Shown here: piece after piece, positions 7,601-16,413 of the stretch
How positions within the stretch are numbered: the first letter of the stretch is position 1
Layout of the letters: every line of letters begins with the position of its first letter
Assembly (NCBI GenBank): GCA_964434955.1
Contig: CAYSXI010000023.1
Coordinates: 1 to 39,805, forward strand
Direction of reading: 5' to 3'
From: JANQLU01 sp964434955
GTDB taxonomy: Bacteria; Planctomycetota; Planctomycetia; Pirellulales; Pirellulaceae
Length of the DNA stretch: 39,805 nt
The notes under the pieces: generated by a model
What the model was told of the DNA's origin: nothing
Database searches by the model: none
What the model saw: the letters and a program-made list of their open reading frames with translations, nothing else
Translations under genes and position numbers: made by a program

Positions 7601-9481
7601 TCAAACACGACGAATAAACTCGGCCGCATAACTTCGAACTTCCTTGCCATTGAGGACGTGCACGATCCGAAGTTGCTGAACGGTCGAGTCGCTGAATCGG
7701 TTCAACGGAAGGTGAACCAACTGCTTTTTGTACTTTTTGGCGAGTCGTCGCCAACCGGGACCCGGCGGCAGGGGACTGACCAAAGCAACGTGGGGGCATT
7801 GCGAATACATGCAAGCTGCGGCCAACAAGCGTTCCTCGAGCGTGGAGGTGAAATCAAGCCGAGGATCCTGCCAGATGTCTGGGATCGCGATCGGAGGATA
7901 CAGAAACATGGCGCCGCCGTAGTTGGCCAGGCAAATCCCCGGACCCACAGGCTGGTCCTGGAAATCGGTTGCGTAAAACGCGAGAGTCGACTCCTCCTTG
8001 TGTTCCGCAAACCAGGTTGTCCGCCATGGATACTCACGCGGATCGGCGGGCGAATCAAAAAGCATCACCGCCGCGTCCAACTTTCCCCGGTTGGGCGGAA
8101 GCACTTTGACGTAAATCTGTTTGTCATACCAGTGTCGCAATGTGTCACGAACATCGATCCCGTCTTTGATGCTGGTCGTGAATTTTTCGGTTTTCGCGAG
8201 GTCAATTCCAATGACTTCCAAGGCTCGATCAAAAACGGTCGCCCGAAAGTTCTCGATCACTTCGTCTTCCGGTGGCCAGCTGCATTGGGAATACGGATTC
8301 CAGCGCTGTTGCCATTCAATCTGCGACGCCGAGTCCGGCTTGGGTTGAAGCTTGATGGTGGACCAGGTGATCGGCGGCCCCGGCAAGCGGCTGACCGCGC
8401 TGACAACGTCTTCGTTTGGCAGCAGGGCCTGGTCAATGCCCATCCGAATTTCGTCTCGCCCGAGGGGTGGAAGCTGAAGGTACTGCTTGGCCGATTCGAG
8501 CACGTGCAAGGCATATCCATCACCAACAATTTGTTTGGCTGCGGTAACGATGGTCGCCAATTGCGGCGAAAATTCGTGGTGAATCAAAGTCAGGTTGCGT
8601 ATGTACTTTAAGCAAAGACTCAATAGCTTCGGCGTTACGCGACGGGCCCGCTTTTTGTAGTCGGCTCGGTAGGCTTCGCGGGCTGATATCAAAAGTTCCT
8701 TGACGCCGTCAATTGAAAGGTTGTCGTCGTTGCCAAGCTCGCTGCGAGCTTTCTCGTAAAGCCCGGTAATGAAAGGCAGCTCGCCCAGCATAAAGTAGTA
8801 GGTCTCGGGGTCCACCTGGTACCAATCCACTTCGCCAACCGATTCGTTTTCCGGTGGCGAGAGGTCGTGGCGCATGAACGCTTGGCGAATCCAGGGCCAA
8901 TCCAAAATGTTGCAAACAAACAGGATGTTCTGATAGTCCACGGACAGTTGCTTGAGTTGCCAGGCCATGTACTCGACCCGCCGTCCCCACTGTTCCTGAA
9001 CGGCCGGTTTCAGATGCGGAACCACCGCCGATGCAAACTGGGCGACCGAAACTTTCTTCAGCGCGTAGGCATCGGGTAGAACGGCGCTATTCGGTTCGTA
9101 CAGTCGCGTTTCCAAGTCGATGAAACGGATCGGCAAGTGTTCCCCGATTGCCGTTCGGATGGCTGCGATCACGCCCTGGCAAGGGTCGATCGGGACATAG
9201 CTGACTTCGGGAAAGCTCTCTTCGTCCTCGTCTCGGTCTGGATTCCATTCGCCCTGGAATTCCACCTCACTGGATTGAGTTACCACGCTCGGCGTCGGTA
9301 ACTGAAGGACCGCTTGTTCCACCTGGGCTTGAAACGACTCGGGCAGCGGAACGGCAAGACAGTCAAAGGATCCTTGGGCCATCGCCCGCCGAACTTCCCA
9401 AGCACAATCGCCATTGCCGTGGATGATCGGCAACGCGGTAACCCGGGGTCCAATTTTCAAAACGGATTCAGAATTCGTCAT
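7601..9481 (-). CDS. Large MoxR-associated protein, DUF5682/ChaN-like
   Basis: The ATG at 9481 is chosen because residues from MTNSESVLKIG onward look like protein, while the longer frame to 9550 only mirrors the acidic repeat of the preceding gene. The gene then overlaps the MoxR stop by 14 bases, indicating translational coupling. The 626-residue product is soluble, with no signal peptide or membrane segments. Near the N-terminus, ALPIIHGNGDCAWEVRRAM, CLAVPLPESF and LPIRFIDLE resemble the histidine-plus-acidic core of ChaN/erythromycin-esterase-like proteins and of the DUF5682 family that accompanies MoxR ATPases. A later block (LFVCNILDWPWIRQAF) fits the same fold. This assignment is from pattern memory and moderately weak. 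The rest shows no known domain. Confidence 0.55.
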   Translation of the reverse strand: MTNSESVLKIGPRVTALPIIHGNGDCAWEVRRAMAQGSFDCLAVPLPESFQAQVEQAVLQLPTPSVVTQSSEVEFQGEWNPDRDEDEESFPEVSYVPIDPCQGVIAAIRTAIGEHLPIRFIDLETRLYEPNSAVLPDAYALKKVSVAQFASAVVPHLKPAVQEQWGRRVEYMAWQLKQLSVDYQNILFVCNILDWPWIRQAFMRHDLSPPENESVGEVDWYQVDPETYYFMLGELPFITGLYEKARSELGNDDNLSIDGVKELLISAREAYRADYKKRARRVTPKLLSLCLKYIRNLTLIHHEFSPQLATIVTAAKQIVGDGYALHVLESAKQYLQLPPLGRDEIRMGIDQALLPNEDVVSAVSRLPGPPITWSTIKLQPKPDSASQIEWQQRWNPYSQCSWPPEDEVIENFRATVFDRALEVIGIDLAKTEKFTTSIKDGIDVRDTLRHWYDKQIYVKVLPPNRGKLDAAVMLFDSPADPREYPWRTTWFAEHKEESTLAFYATDFQDQPVGPGICLANYGGAMFLYPPIAIPDIWQDPRLDFTSTLEERLLAAACMYSQCPHVALVSPLPPGPGWRRLAKKYKKQLVHLPLNRFSDSTVQQLRIVHVLNGKEVRSYAAEFIRRV

Positions 9482-10433
9482 CGTCGTCATCGTCCACGTC
9501 GTCATCCACATCCGGATGAAGCGGGTCGTCCGCGGCAAAAAAGAAATCACCTAATCCAAGAGGCACCGATTGCCCCCCAAGAGTCGCATTGCGCTGTTTC
9601 GCGAAGGCTTCCAGGTCCAGGGCTTCTGGCCCGAGGCATTTTTCCAACGCTTCACGCCACACTTCGTCCTGGCTGGCAGGATGATCGGGATCCTGGCCAA
9701 TTCGTTTCAGCGCGTATCGCAACAAATTGATCCCGTCACGTGGCGAAAAGTCAAGTTTAAGTTCGTGCGACTTCTGCAAAAACTCAACCGTCATTGCCAG
9801 CATCTCGGCCGGGCAGAATGGAATGTGATACTCGAGGATCGCAAGTTCGTCGTCGCGATTGGGAAATTCAAGATTCAGTGAGGGTTGAAGTCGACTCAGG
9901 ATGTAGTCCGGAATTTCAAAAGTCGATTCGTCCTGGTTCATCGTGACACAGCAACGAAAATCCGGATGCGCCTTGATCGAAATTCCGGCAACGATGGATT
10001 CAACGTAGCGCCGATAGTCGAGCAAAGGCGCCAAGCTGGCCCAGGATTTTTCATTCATCCGGTTGCCTTCGTCGAGAATGCAGACGCCCCCCCGAATCAT
10101 TGCCGTGACCAGAGGCGAGGCGTGGTAGGCGATCTTGCCACTTTCCGCCAAAACCGGTGTGACCAGCAGGTCCTCCGGCCGCGTGTCGGCCGTGCATTGA
10201 TAAATGTAAAGTTCCTGATTTCGTTTCTCGGCTGCTGCAATTGCCAGTGCCGTTTTTCCGATTCCGGGCGTTCCAATCAATCGCGGCGTCAGCGGTAGGT
10301 CTTTCTCATCGACGACGATCCAGCAAGCGAGAACCTGCTTCAGGATTTCATCCTGGCCGATCCACTGTCCCGCGACTTCGTGAGGGTGGCTCAGCTGCAG
10401 GGTAACGCCTTGAATCTCACAACTGGGATTCAT
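9468..10433 (-). CDS. MoxR-type AAA+ ATPase
   Basis: The start at 10433 is supported by GGAAAGAAA before ATG; a longer frame reaches 10532. The 321-residue protein has Walker A RLIGTPGIGKTALAIAA (about 50-66), Walker B GGVCILDEGNRM (about 116-127), sensor-1 CCVTMNQDEST (about 161-171) and the arginine finger in ILSRLQP. This is the MoxR pattern, an ATP-driven chaperone-like remodeller that normally acts on a partner protein encoded next door. The usual VWA-domain partner is absent. Instead, a 626-residue protein and a TerB-like protein follow in the same operon. The C-terminus ends in a nearly pure run of Asp residues, unusual for the family and possibly a binding tail. It is divergently transcribed from the glycosyltransferase. 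Confidence 0.85.
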   Translation of the reverse strand: MNPSCEIQGVTLQLSHPHEVAGQWIGQDEILKQVLACWIVVDEKDLPLTPRLIGTPGIGKTALAIAAAEKRNQELYIYQCTADTRPEDLLVTPVLAESGKIAYHASPLVTAMIRGGVCILDEGNRMNEKSWASLAPLLDYRRYVESIVAGISIKAHPDFRCCVTMNQDESTFEIPDYILSRLQPSLNLEFPNRDDELAILEYHIPFCPAEMLAMTVEFLQKSHELKLDFSPRDGINLLRYALKRIGQDPDHPASQDEVWREALEKCLGPEALDLEAFAKQRNATLGGQSVPLGLGDFFFAADDPLHPDVDDDVDDDDDDEF

Positions 10434-10780
10434 TTTCTTTCCATTGGGTCCAAATTGGTTCCGATCATGCCGTTGGCGAGGCGGCAACTGAAGTCTGACG
10501 CTCGCTCCAACGATTTCTACTTTGTACATCAAACCAAAGCGGGTAGGAATCTGACGGCGAACTCCAGCGCGTCAGAATCGGAATATCCGTTGTTTTCCTT
10601 AAACACAACCGGGCTTCTGTAATCATCTGACAGTCATCACCGGGGCAGGATCTATTCGTGGGCTACGTTTGCGAGTGCTTTGTATCGGGTATTGGAAAGA
10701 TCAACCCAAGTCATGTCATGGACCACTCAATTCCAACTCATTCCCGATTGCCCCGACAAACATAAGTGAGTTGCCCCACC
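10434..10780. other. 347-base divergent intergenic region
   Basis: This stretch separates the MoxR operon (minus) from the glycosyltransferase (plus), so it should hold promoters for both. I see no convincing -35/-10 pair, hairpin, repeat or coding sequence in it. Confidence 0.5.
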
Positions 10781-11638
10781 ATGCTAGAAAACCCCGCATC
10801 ACCAACGACTTCGATTCCCCTGGTAACGCTCCCTTCCACCTTGGGAGACCAGGAACAAGCGATTCTGCAGCGCCTCGAGTCCTTGCAAGAACTGACCGAA
10901 AACGAGATCCAGGAATATCGTAACTCGGGCGACGGGATGACGCTTCCCGAAGACCTCACGGTTTCGATTGTCATTCCTGTGTACAACGAAGAAGCGACGA
11001 TTGCAAAAGTCGTCACTCGCGTTGCCGCCCTTCCGTTCAACAAAGAAATCATTATCGTCGACGATTGCAGCACCGACAAAACGCCCGAAGTCCTCGAGCG
11101 ACTTGAGGATATCAAGGGTGTGGTCATCATCCGCAAAGAGGAAAACGCCGGTAAAGGCGCCGCACTGCGAACCGCCTTTGAAAACTCAACCGGTGATATC
11201 GTCGTCGTTCAGGACGCCGATCTCGAATACGACCCCAAGGACATTCCCAAGCTCCTGGTCCCAATCGCCAAAGAAGAATGTGATGTCGTCTACGGTTCGC
11301 GTTTTATCGGCGAGGAACAACAGGACGAGTCGTTTATTCACCGTTTCGGTAACGCGTTCTTGACCAAGTCCTTGAACTGGATGATCGGTCTCAAGCTGAC
11401 CGACATGGAAACTTGTTACAAAGCCTTTCGTGGCGATATCATTCGAAAACTCGACGTCAAGCAAAACCGGTTTGGCATCGAACCTGAAATCACTGCCAAG
11501 CTGGCGCGGCGCGGATTCTCTTTCTCGGAAGTTCCAATTTCCTACAACGCTCGAACTTATGCCGAAGGAAAGAAGATTGGCGTTCGCGACCTGTTTAATG
11601 CACTTTGGTGTATCTGCCGATACGGTTTTTGCGACTAG
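10781..11638 (+). CDS. GT2-family glycosyltransferase, DPM1-like
   Basis: The 285-residue protein (ATG 10781; a GTG at 10766 is an alternative) has an N-terminal acidic helical stretch of about 55 residues and then a complete GT-A fold: SIVIPVYNEEATI, IIIVDDCSTDKTPE, ENAGKGAALRTAFE and the metal-binding VVQDADLEYDP. This is the dolichyl/polyprenyl-phosphate mannosyltransferase-like subgroup, which transfers a sugar from a nucleotide sugar to a lipid or other acceptor. DVVYGSRFIG and DMETCYKAFR are also typical of it. There are no C-terminal membrane segments, so it would be cytoplasmic or peripherally bound. Sugar and acceptor cannot be told. It is not surrounded by other polysaccharide genes. 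Confidence 0.88.
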   Translation: MLENPASPTTSIPLVTLPSTLGDQEQAILQRLESLQELTENEIQEYRNSGDGMTLPEDLTVSIVIPVYNEEATIAKVVTRVAALPFNKEIIIVDDCSTDKTPEVLERLEDIKGVVIIRKEENAGKGAALRTAFENSTGDIVVVQDADLEYDPKDIPKLLVPIAKEECDVVYGSRFIGEEQQDESFIHRFGNAFLTKSLNWMIGLKLTDMETCYKAFRGDIIRKLDVKQNRFGIEPEITAKLARRGFSFSEVPISYNARTYAEGKKIGVRDLFNALWCICRYGFCD

Positions 11639-11702
11639 TGGGCCAGCCGAAGGAACCAAGCGTTCAGCGCGCATTCCATTTCGCCAGTCCGGCAGAAAAA
11701 CG

Positions 11703-11708
11703 TATAAT
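11703..11708 (+). promoter_or_regulatory. Possible -10 box (TATAAT)
   Basis: A perfect TATAAT sits 32 bases before the ATG of the next gene. The hexamer 17 bases upstream (TTCGCC) matches the -35 consensus only partly, so this is a tentative housekeeping-type promoter for the secreted-protein gene at 11740. Confidence 0.4.
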
Positions 11709-11739
11709 GAAGGCAACACCTTAATCCAAGGCAGAAAAC

Positions 11740-12783
11740 ATGTTGCAATTCCGGAATGTCGCGTTAATCGCTTTGCTCGGTGCGTTTGGTACCTGTTTCG
11801 ATCAGGCAGACGCCCAAAAGGCGTCGGTTGAGCTTGAAATCTATTCCGTCAACTCGGGCCTCGAAACCCAGCAGACCTGGGGAGAATTGCTTTCCAAAGT
11901 CGGTGCTAATATTTCATCGCTCAAAAGTGCTCGCAAGAATGTCAAAATGGAAGTCGATGAGTCGACGTTTGGCAACCGCAAGCATTACCGGATCGTAGGC
12001 GTTCTTTCCAACAACCGATTGAACTTGCCGGGCGGCAAAACCTTCACGAATCGCGACAAAGAAAAAATTGCCGCCTACATCGAGGCGATCCGCGCCGACG
12101 GACCCAAAACGGCTCTCTCGCAAAAGATGGCCTTTGGTTTGACCGCAACGCAGCTTGTCGCGCTTCAGCAGGACCTGGCCGCGCTCCACAAAAAATCCAC
12201 CAAAGACACACCGGTGATGGATGTCGTCGAGGCGATCGCCGAGGCCATCAAAACCCCGGTTCGTGTCGACTCCTCGGCACGAGATGCGCTGGCAAAAGAA
12301 TCAAAAGTCGCCGAGGAAATGAACTCGCTTTCCTGTGGCACCACGTTGGCTGCCGTCCTTCGGCCGATTGGGCTCGTCGCAGTTCCCAAAAGAGAGCAGG
12401 GGAAGACGACCGAAATTGTCATTATGGATTCCTTGAAAGCCGACGAGCATTGGCCGGTCGGATGGCCGAGCACGCGTGGCAACGCACTCGCCGTTCCCTC
12501 AATGTTCAAGTCCCAGAAGTTTGAAATTCGAAACTACGAATTGAAAAAAATTCTCGACGCCCTGGAAAGCAAAGTGAAAGTCCCTTTCCTTTACGACCAC
12601 AACACGATGGCCAGGCATGGAGCTGATCCGACCAAACTGACGGCGACCGTCGTCGAGCAAAAACAAACCTTTTACGGAGTCGTCCGAAAGTGCCTTTCTC
12701 AAGTCCGACCTCAAATGAAACCCGAGGTTCGTCTGGATGAAGCGGGCAACCCCTTCCTCTGGATTACGACTTTCAAAAAGTAA
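11740..12783 (+). CDS. Secreted protein of unknown function
   Basis: The 347-residue protein begins with a clear signal peptide (hydrophobic VALIALLGAFGTCF, probable cleavage after ADAQ at about 26). A ribosome binding site AAGG lies eight bases before the ATG, and a possible -10 box lies further upstream. The mature part has an N-terminal alpha/beta region with many lysines, a central segment VMDVVEAIAEAIKTPVRVD, and a similar late segment YELKKILDALESKVKVPFLYDHNTM. Both of these resemble the STN/secretin N-domain pattern, in which a short beta-alpha-beta unit recurs. The protein ends EAGNPFLWITTFKK. No enzymatic motif is visible. I take it as a periplasmic protein of a type common in planctomycetes; the STN-like reading is an inference. 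Confidence 0.7.
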   Translation: MLQFRNVALIALLGAFGTCFDQADAQKASVELEIYSVNSGLETQQTWGELLSKVGANISSLKSARKNVKMEVDESTFGNRKHYRIVGVLSNNRLNLPGGKTFTNRDKEKIAAYIEAIRADGPKTALSQKMAFGLTATQLVALQQDLAALHKKSTKDTPVMDVVEAIAEAIKTPVRVDSSARDALAKESKVAEEMNSLSCGTTLAAVLRPIGLVAVPKREQGKTTEIVIMDSLKADEHWPVGWPSTRGNALAVPSMFKSQKFEIRNYELKKILDALESKVKVPFLYDHNTMARHGADPTKLTATVVEQKQTFYGVVRKCLSQVRPQMKPEVRLDEAGNPFLWITTFKK

Positions 12784-13103
12784 TCTCGCGCTCACCATCC
12801 TTTTCGCAGCATTCCCCGTCGGCCCTTTTCGCGGCATTCCACGTCGGTCCTTCTCGCGGCATTCCACGTCGGCCCTTTTCGGAGTATTCCACGTCGGCTC
12901 ATTTCGGAGCGTGTCGGCCCTACCGATCTGCCGCTCGACCAAGCGAAGCCTGCTAGCAGCATGACGCATTCGTATCCGCCAAAACATCTATAGGTCAGCT
13001 TTGGCAATGTTGTTAGACTCCCCGATCAATCTCAGGTTCGATCTGCGCCCGGAGCGAATCTAAGACCCAAACTGGCTAACTCGATTTGGAAATGGAATTT
13101 CAA
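12784..13103. other. Intergenic region with a tandem repeat
   Basis: No gene is supported in these 320 bases. The first third is a 25-bp tandem repeat (separate entry). The remainder leads to the next start and shows no clear promoter. Open frames across it are products of the repeat and shift with each unit, because 25 is not a multiple of three. Confidence 0.7.
12806..12920. repeat. 25-bp tandem repeat, about 4.5 copies
   Basis: Units at 12806-12830, 12831-12855, 12856-12880 and 12881-12905, plus a partial fifth, share the core CATTCCACGTCGGCCC followed by TTTTC. Units 2 and 3 differ at two positions; the outer ones are more diverged. There are no spacers, so this is not a CRISPR array. 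Confidence 0.9.
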
Positions 13104-14210
13104 ATGAAGCTTCGAAACGCGAATACAATTCTGGCGCTTCTGATCTCGACCTGGATGACAGCGGGACTCGCAGCTCAGAATCAGCTTCAACCGCGCAATA
13201 CGCAGAACAACCAACTTCAAAATCGACAGGGTTTCCAGCAGCAGGGCGGGGTCCAGAACAACGGGGTCCAGAACAACGGCGTCCAGGGAAACCGTGTTCC
13301 CGCACAGAATGCATCGAATCGCACGATGCAACCTCGAAAGCCAGCTGGCTGGACCGATCCGACTCCGGAACATCAAAAGTACCTGGATCAACTATTGTTG
13401 GTCTGGGAACAGAGAAGTGCGAAAATCCAGCGCTATGAGTTTTCCTTCGAGCGATGGATTTATTCACCCCAGTTTTGCCGTTGGCGCGATCCCGTCAACA
13501 AACGCTTGGCCGCCTGCACCCTGGCGCGGGGAACCGTTCGTTACCAGGCCCCGGACAAGGGCATGTACGAAGTCACCCGAGCCTGGCGATTCAAAGGCGT
13601 CAAGAAGGTCAAAAACCAACAGGGCCAAATGGTTGAGGAAGCTGACTACGAAGAGATTAAGGATCAGAACAACAAGGCAGAAAAAGAAAAGTGGATTTGC
13701 GACGGAAACAGCATCTTCGAATACGATTTCGAAACCAAACGGATTTACGAAACGAAACTTCCAGAAGACATGCGAGGCCAGGGCTTGAAAAACAGTCCAC
13801 TACCATTTTTGTTCGGAGTTAAAGCCGACGAAATCAAGGCGCGCTACTGGGTTCGTGTTCGTCCCCAGAACAACAACAAAATTTTCGTACTCGAAGCATT
13901 TCCGAAGCGCATTGAAGACGCCAGAAACTTCAAGAAGATCGACCTGGTTTTGACACGCGATCCCTATCTTCCTGTTTCGCTCACGATGTACGCACCGAAC
14001 TTTGATGCAAAAACCAACCAGAGCTACACGGTCTTTCAATTCAAGGACCGAAAAGTCGATGGAGGACTTTCGCAGATCAATCAGTGGTTGGGTAACTTCG
14101 TGAAACCCAATCCACCCAACTTGCTTTGGAAGGTCGTGGAGCGAAAGCCACTGGCGAATCAACCGAATAGCCAGGCGAAACAACCTCAGCTACAAAATCG
14201 CCGAAAGTAG
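13104..14210 (+). CDS. TIGR03009-family planctomycete secreted protein
   Basis: Starts at TTG 13086, ATG 13092 and ATG 13104 are possible. I prefer 13104, preceded by GGAATTTCAA and giving a compact signal peptide (KLRNANTILALLISTWMTAGLAAQ). After it comes a Gln/Asn-rich low-complexity linker of about 45 residues with the repeat GVQNNGVQNNGVQGN. The globular part (about 75-350) has features I associate with TIGR03009, a planctomycete family with a LolA-like shape: WEQRSAKIQRYEFSFERW, KGMYEVTRAW, KWICDGNSIFEYDFETK, LPFLFGVKADEIKARYW and DPYLPVSLTMYAP. If the LolA resemblance holds, it could bind lipid or lipoprotein in the periplasm, but the function is not established. A strong terminator follows. 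Confidence 0.75.
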   Translation: MKLRNANTILALLISTWMTAGLAAQNQLQPRNTQNNQLQNRQGFQQQGGVQNNGVQNNGVQGNRVPAQNASNRTMQPRKPAGWTDPTPEHQKYLDQLLLVWEQRSAKIQRYEFSFERWIYSPQFCRWRDPVNKRLAACTLARGTVRYQAPDKGMYEVTRAWRFKGVKKVKNQQGQMVEEADYEEIKDQNNKAEKEKWICDGNSIFEYDFETKRIYETKLPEDMRGQGLKNSPLPFLFGVKADEIKARYWVRVRPQNNNKIFVLEAFPKRIEDARNFKKIDLVLTRDPYLPVSLTMYAPNFDAKTNQSYTVFQFKDRKVDGGLSQINQWLGNFVKPNPPNLLWKVVERKPLANQPNSQAKQPQLQNRRK

Positions 14211-14237
14211 AACGACGTCCAAATTCAGACAAGCAGG

Positions 14238-14270
14238 CGGCCGCGATCAAACCAGATCGCGGCCGTTTTT
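14238..14270 (+). terminator. Intrinsic terminator overlapping the aguA stop
   Basis: CGGCCGCGATC (14238-14248) and GATCGCGGCCG (14255-14265) form a perfect 11-bp stem with a six-base loop and a TTTTT tail on the plus strand. The right arm encodes the last residues of the convergent agmatine deiminase gene. There is no T-run in the minus direction, so it should act mainly on the plus-strand transcript. Confidence 0.9.
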
Positions 14271-15320
14271 GATTGCATCCGCGGATTCCGGTTCCTGCTG
14301 AGTCAAGCAGTGAAATGATCCGAGGCCATAGGTCAGATTGGCGGATGGCAATCCAATGACTTCCCGATCGCAAACGCGTTCCTTCAGAATTTCAATCGCT
14401 TGTTCGTCTGCCAGCTTGTCTCCAAACTGGGGGATAATCAAATGTTCATTGGTGAAAATGAAATTGGCATAACTGGCGGGAATTCGCGTGCCGCCGACGC
14501 GAACTTCATTCGGTAATGGAAGCGAGATCAAGTCGATGGTGGCGCGACTGGACCCCAACCAGGTTTCCACTTCGCGAGACATTTGCGAAAGACTTTTTGC
14601 TTGCGGATCGTCAACGGATTGGCAACTTGCAATCGCCAGGTTGCGATCGTCGACAAAACGCAGCGCCTGATCGATATGTCCATCGGTATCATCCCCCGCC
14701 AACTCGGCTCCGGACAACCAAACAACTTCGGTTGCGCCCAGGTGTTCCGAGAAAAGCCGCTCGATCTCGCGCCTGACGTTGTCTCGTGATTCCTTTCCAA
14801 TCCGATTTTGATTGAGCAGACAGGAAGCGGTGGTGAGCAACGTCCCATTCGAGTTGACTTCAATCGCGCCACCTTCAATCACACGTTTGACTTTGGCGTA
14901 CGGCCGACCCAGCAAATCCGAAATCTGTTTGGCGACTTTTTGATCGTCACCGAAAGGTGGATACTTCCCGCCCCAGGCATCGTAATCCCAGTCCACGCAC
15001 TGGAGACTGCTCCGGCATCGATCGAGTGTAAAAGTCGGACCGTAGTCACGAATCCAGGCATCGTTGGTTTCGATGAGATGAACGATGACGTTGGGATTTC
15101 CGCTGAATCGCCTTTGCACGTCGTCGACAAACTGTTTTCCGGCCAGGATACAAGCCTGTTCTGATTTGGAAATCCAATTGGCCAAAAGGCAGAACTCTTC
15201 TTGCGCGTCCGGCAAGTTGTTTGGCCAGGTCTCGCGATTATGCGGCCAAGCCAACCAGGTCGCTCGATGCGGGGCCCATTCAGGAGGAAGTTGGCGATTG
15301 GATTCGGCTGCCGAATTCAA
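14247..15320 (-). CDS. aguA: Agmatine deiminase / peptidyl-arginine deiminase family
   Basis: The enzyme converts agmatine to N-carbamoylputrescine plus ammonia, a step from arginine to putrescine, in the cytoplasm. The 357-residue length is normal. The active-site set is visible: WAPHRATWLAWPHN near the start, ETNDAWIRDYGPTF (about 83-96), EGGAIEVNSNGTLLTT, GDDTDGHIDQALRF with the catalytic His/Asp, and LGSFHCLTQQEP with the nucleophile at about Cys338. The start is a TTG at 15320: no ATG exists before the conserved WAPHRA motif, and AGGGG lies nine bases upstream, overlapping the rhomboid stop codon. Only nine bases separate it from the rhomboid gene, so the two are co-transcribed. No other polyamine gene is nearby. 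Confidence 0.92.
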   Translation of the reverse strand: MNSAAESNRQLPPEWAPHRATWLAWPHNRETWPNNLPDAQEEFCLLANWISKSEQACILAGKQFVDDVQRRFSGNPNVIVHLIETNDAWIRDYGPTFTLDRCRSSLQCVDWDYDAWGGKYPPFGDDQKVAKQISDLLGRPYAKVKRVIEGGAIEVNSNGTLLTTASCLLNQNRIGKESRDNVRREIERLFSEHLGATEVVWLSGAELAGDDTDGHIDQALRFVDDRNLAIASCQSVDDPQAKSLSQMSREVETWLGSSRATIDLISLPLPNEVRVGGTRIPASYANFIFTNEHLIIPQFGDKLADEQAIEILKERVCDREVIGLPSANLTYGLGSFHCLTQQEPESADAIKNGRDLV

Positions 15321-15329
15321 ACAAGGCCC

Positions 15330-16388
15330 CTAGCTCTTGCGACTTCGATTCACAAACTTGGCCCGGTCGAGCTGAAACGATATCCAGGCAATGGCCATGC
15401 CGACCACCAGGCCACCTCCATGGCCCCAGTTGCTGATGGACATGTTGAGCCAAGCTTCATCGAGCGGAGTGCAACCGATGAAGAACCAGACGATGAAGAT
15501 GATGATCGTCGAAGGTGCCAACCGAATTCCGCAAGCCGGATCAAGGTATCCACGAATCCAGGCAAATCCAAAAACGCCATAAACCACACCGGACATACCA
15601 CCCAGCAGGCCCATGATGTATGCCGGATTGCCATTGGAATAGGCCGGTCCGTGTCCGTCGATCGCTTCGGGAACGGCGCAACCGGCTAGGTTGGGAAGGA
15701 GCGCACTCAGCAAAACAATGATGGCGAAAAAGGGTGTCCCAAATCGGTCTTCCACAAGCCGAGCCAGGATGAACATCCAGATCATGTTGAACAGCAAATG
15801 GATCGCGCCAAAATGAATGAAAATGGGCGTGAATGCTCGCCAGACTTCACCACGAAACAGCGAAGCAAAACGCAGCCGAATATCGTCGTCCGATTTCTTT
15901 GCATTGACGATTTTTCGCGCCGCTTCGCCTTCGACGTAATTGAAAGAAAGCGCCTTCATCGCGGCACTGGTTTTCTTAATATCGACTGCCCCGGATGGAT
16001 CCGTGGGAACGTAGCCAAACGAAGTCAACAATCCGACGACGCAGCTGATAACAATCAGGGTGATCGTCAGGGGAGCACGACGCTTTGCGCCACTTGGCCA
16101 GCGGTCGCGAACATTAACAATGTTTTTCTGGGCTTGCTTTCGCTCTTCGATTTCGGCGTCGATTCGCTTCCTGGCCTCTTCGACGACGCCCTTGTATTTT
16201 TCATCCTGGGGATTCTTTTGATAATCCTCGAGCAGGCGAATGGCGTTCTTGAGTTGATCTTCATCCTTGACCCAGACGTTGTATTCGTTCTCCTCCAGTT
16301 CAATCTGGTTGGCGACGCCTTGAATCGTCAAATAGGCCGAAAAAGTCTCGGCTTCATTGGCATTCGCGATCGAACCAATATGTCGCAT
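15330..16388 (-). CDS. Rhomboid-family intramembrane serine protease
   Basis: The 352-residue protein has a soluble N-terminal domain of about 100 residues with a ferredoxin-like pattern (AETFSAYLTIQGVANQIEL, then a highly charged helix), comparable to rhomboid N-domains. The membrane domain follows, with segments near 105-125, 190-215, 218-240, 255-280, 290-306 and 322-340. The catalytic pair is present: Ser266 in GGMSGVVYG and His323 in WGHGGGLVVG. The HFGAIHLLFNM motif (His192, His197, Asn201) matches the oxyanion-side signature. It should cleave membrane proteins within the bilayer; the substrate is unknown. It sits 25 bases after nagB and nine bases before aguA on the same strand. The N-terminus carries no strong ribosome binding site. 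Confidence 0.93.
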   Translation of the reverse strand: MRHIGSIANANEAETFSAYLTIQGVANQIELEENEYNVWVKDEDQLKNAIRLLEDYQKNPQDEKYKGVVEEARKRIDAEIEERKQAQKNIVNVRDRWPSGAKRRAPLTITLIVISCVVGLLTSFGYVPTDPSGAVDIKKTSAAMKALSFNYVEGEAARKIVNAKKSDDDIRLRFASLFRGEVWRAFTPIFIHFGAIHLLFNMIWMFILARLVEDRFGTPFFAIIVLLSALLPNLAGCAVPEAIDGHGPAYSNGNPAYIMGLLGGMSGVVYGVFGFAWIRGYLDPACGIRLAPSTIIIFIVWFFIGCTPLDEAWLNMSISNWGHGGGLVVGMAIAWISFQLDRAKFVNRSRKS

Positions 16389-16413
16389 AGGAATTCAAAG
16401 AATAAAGGATGAG

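Noticed and set aside
7541..8611. Plus-strand open frame opposite the MoxR-partner gene
   Set aside because: It covers a strongly supported minus-strand gene, and its translation is Arg/Gly-rich and without domain features.
12806..12920. Possible CRISPR array
   Set aside because: Units are directly adjacent with no unique spacers, and no cas genes are nearby.
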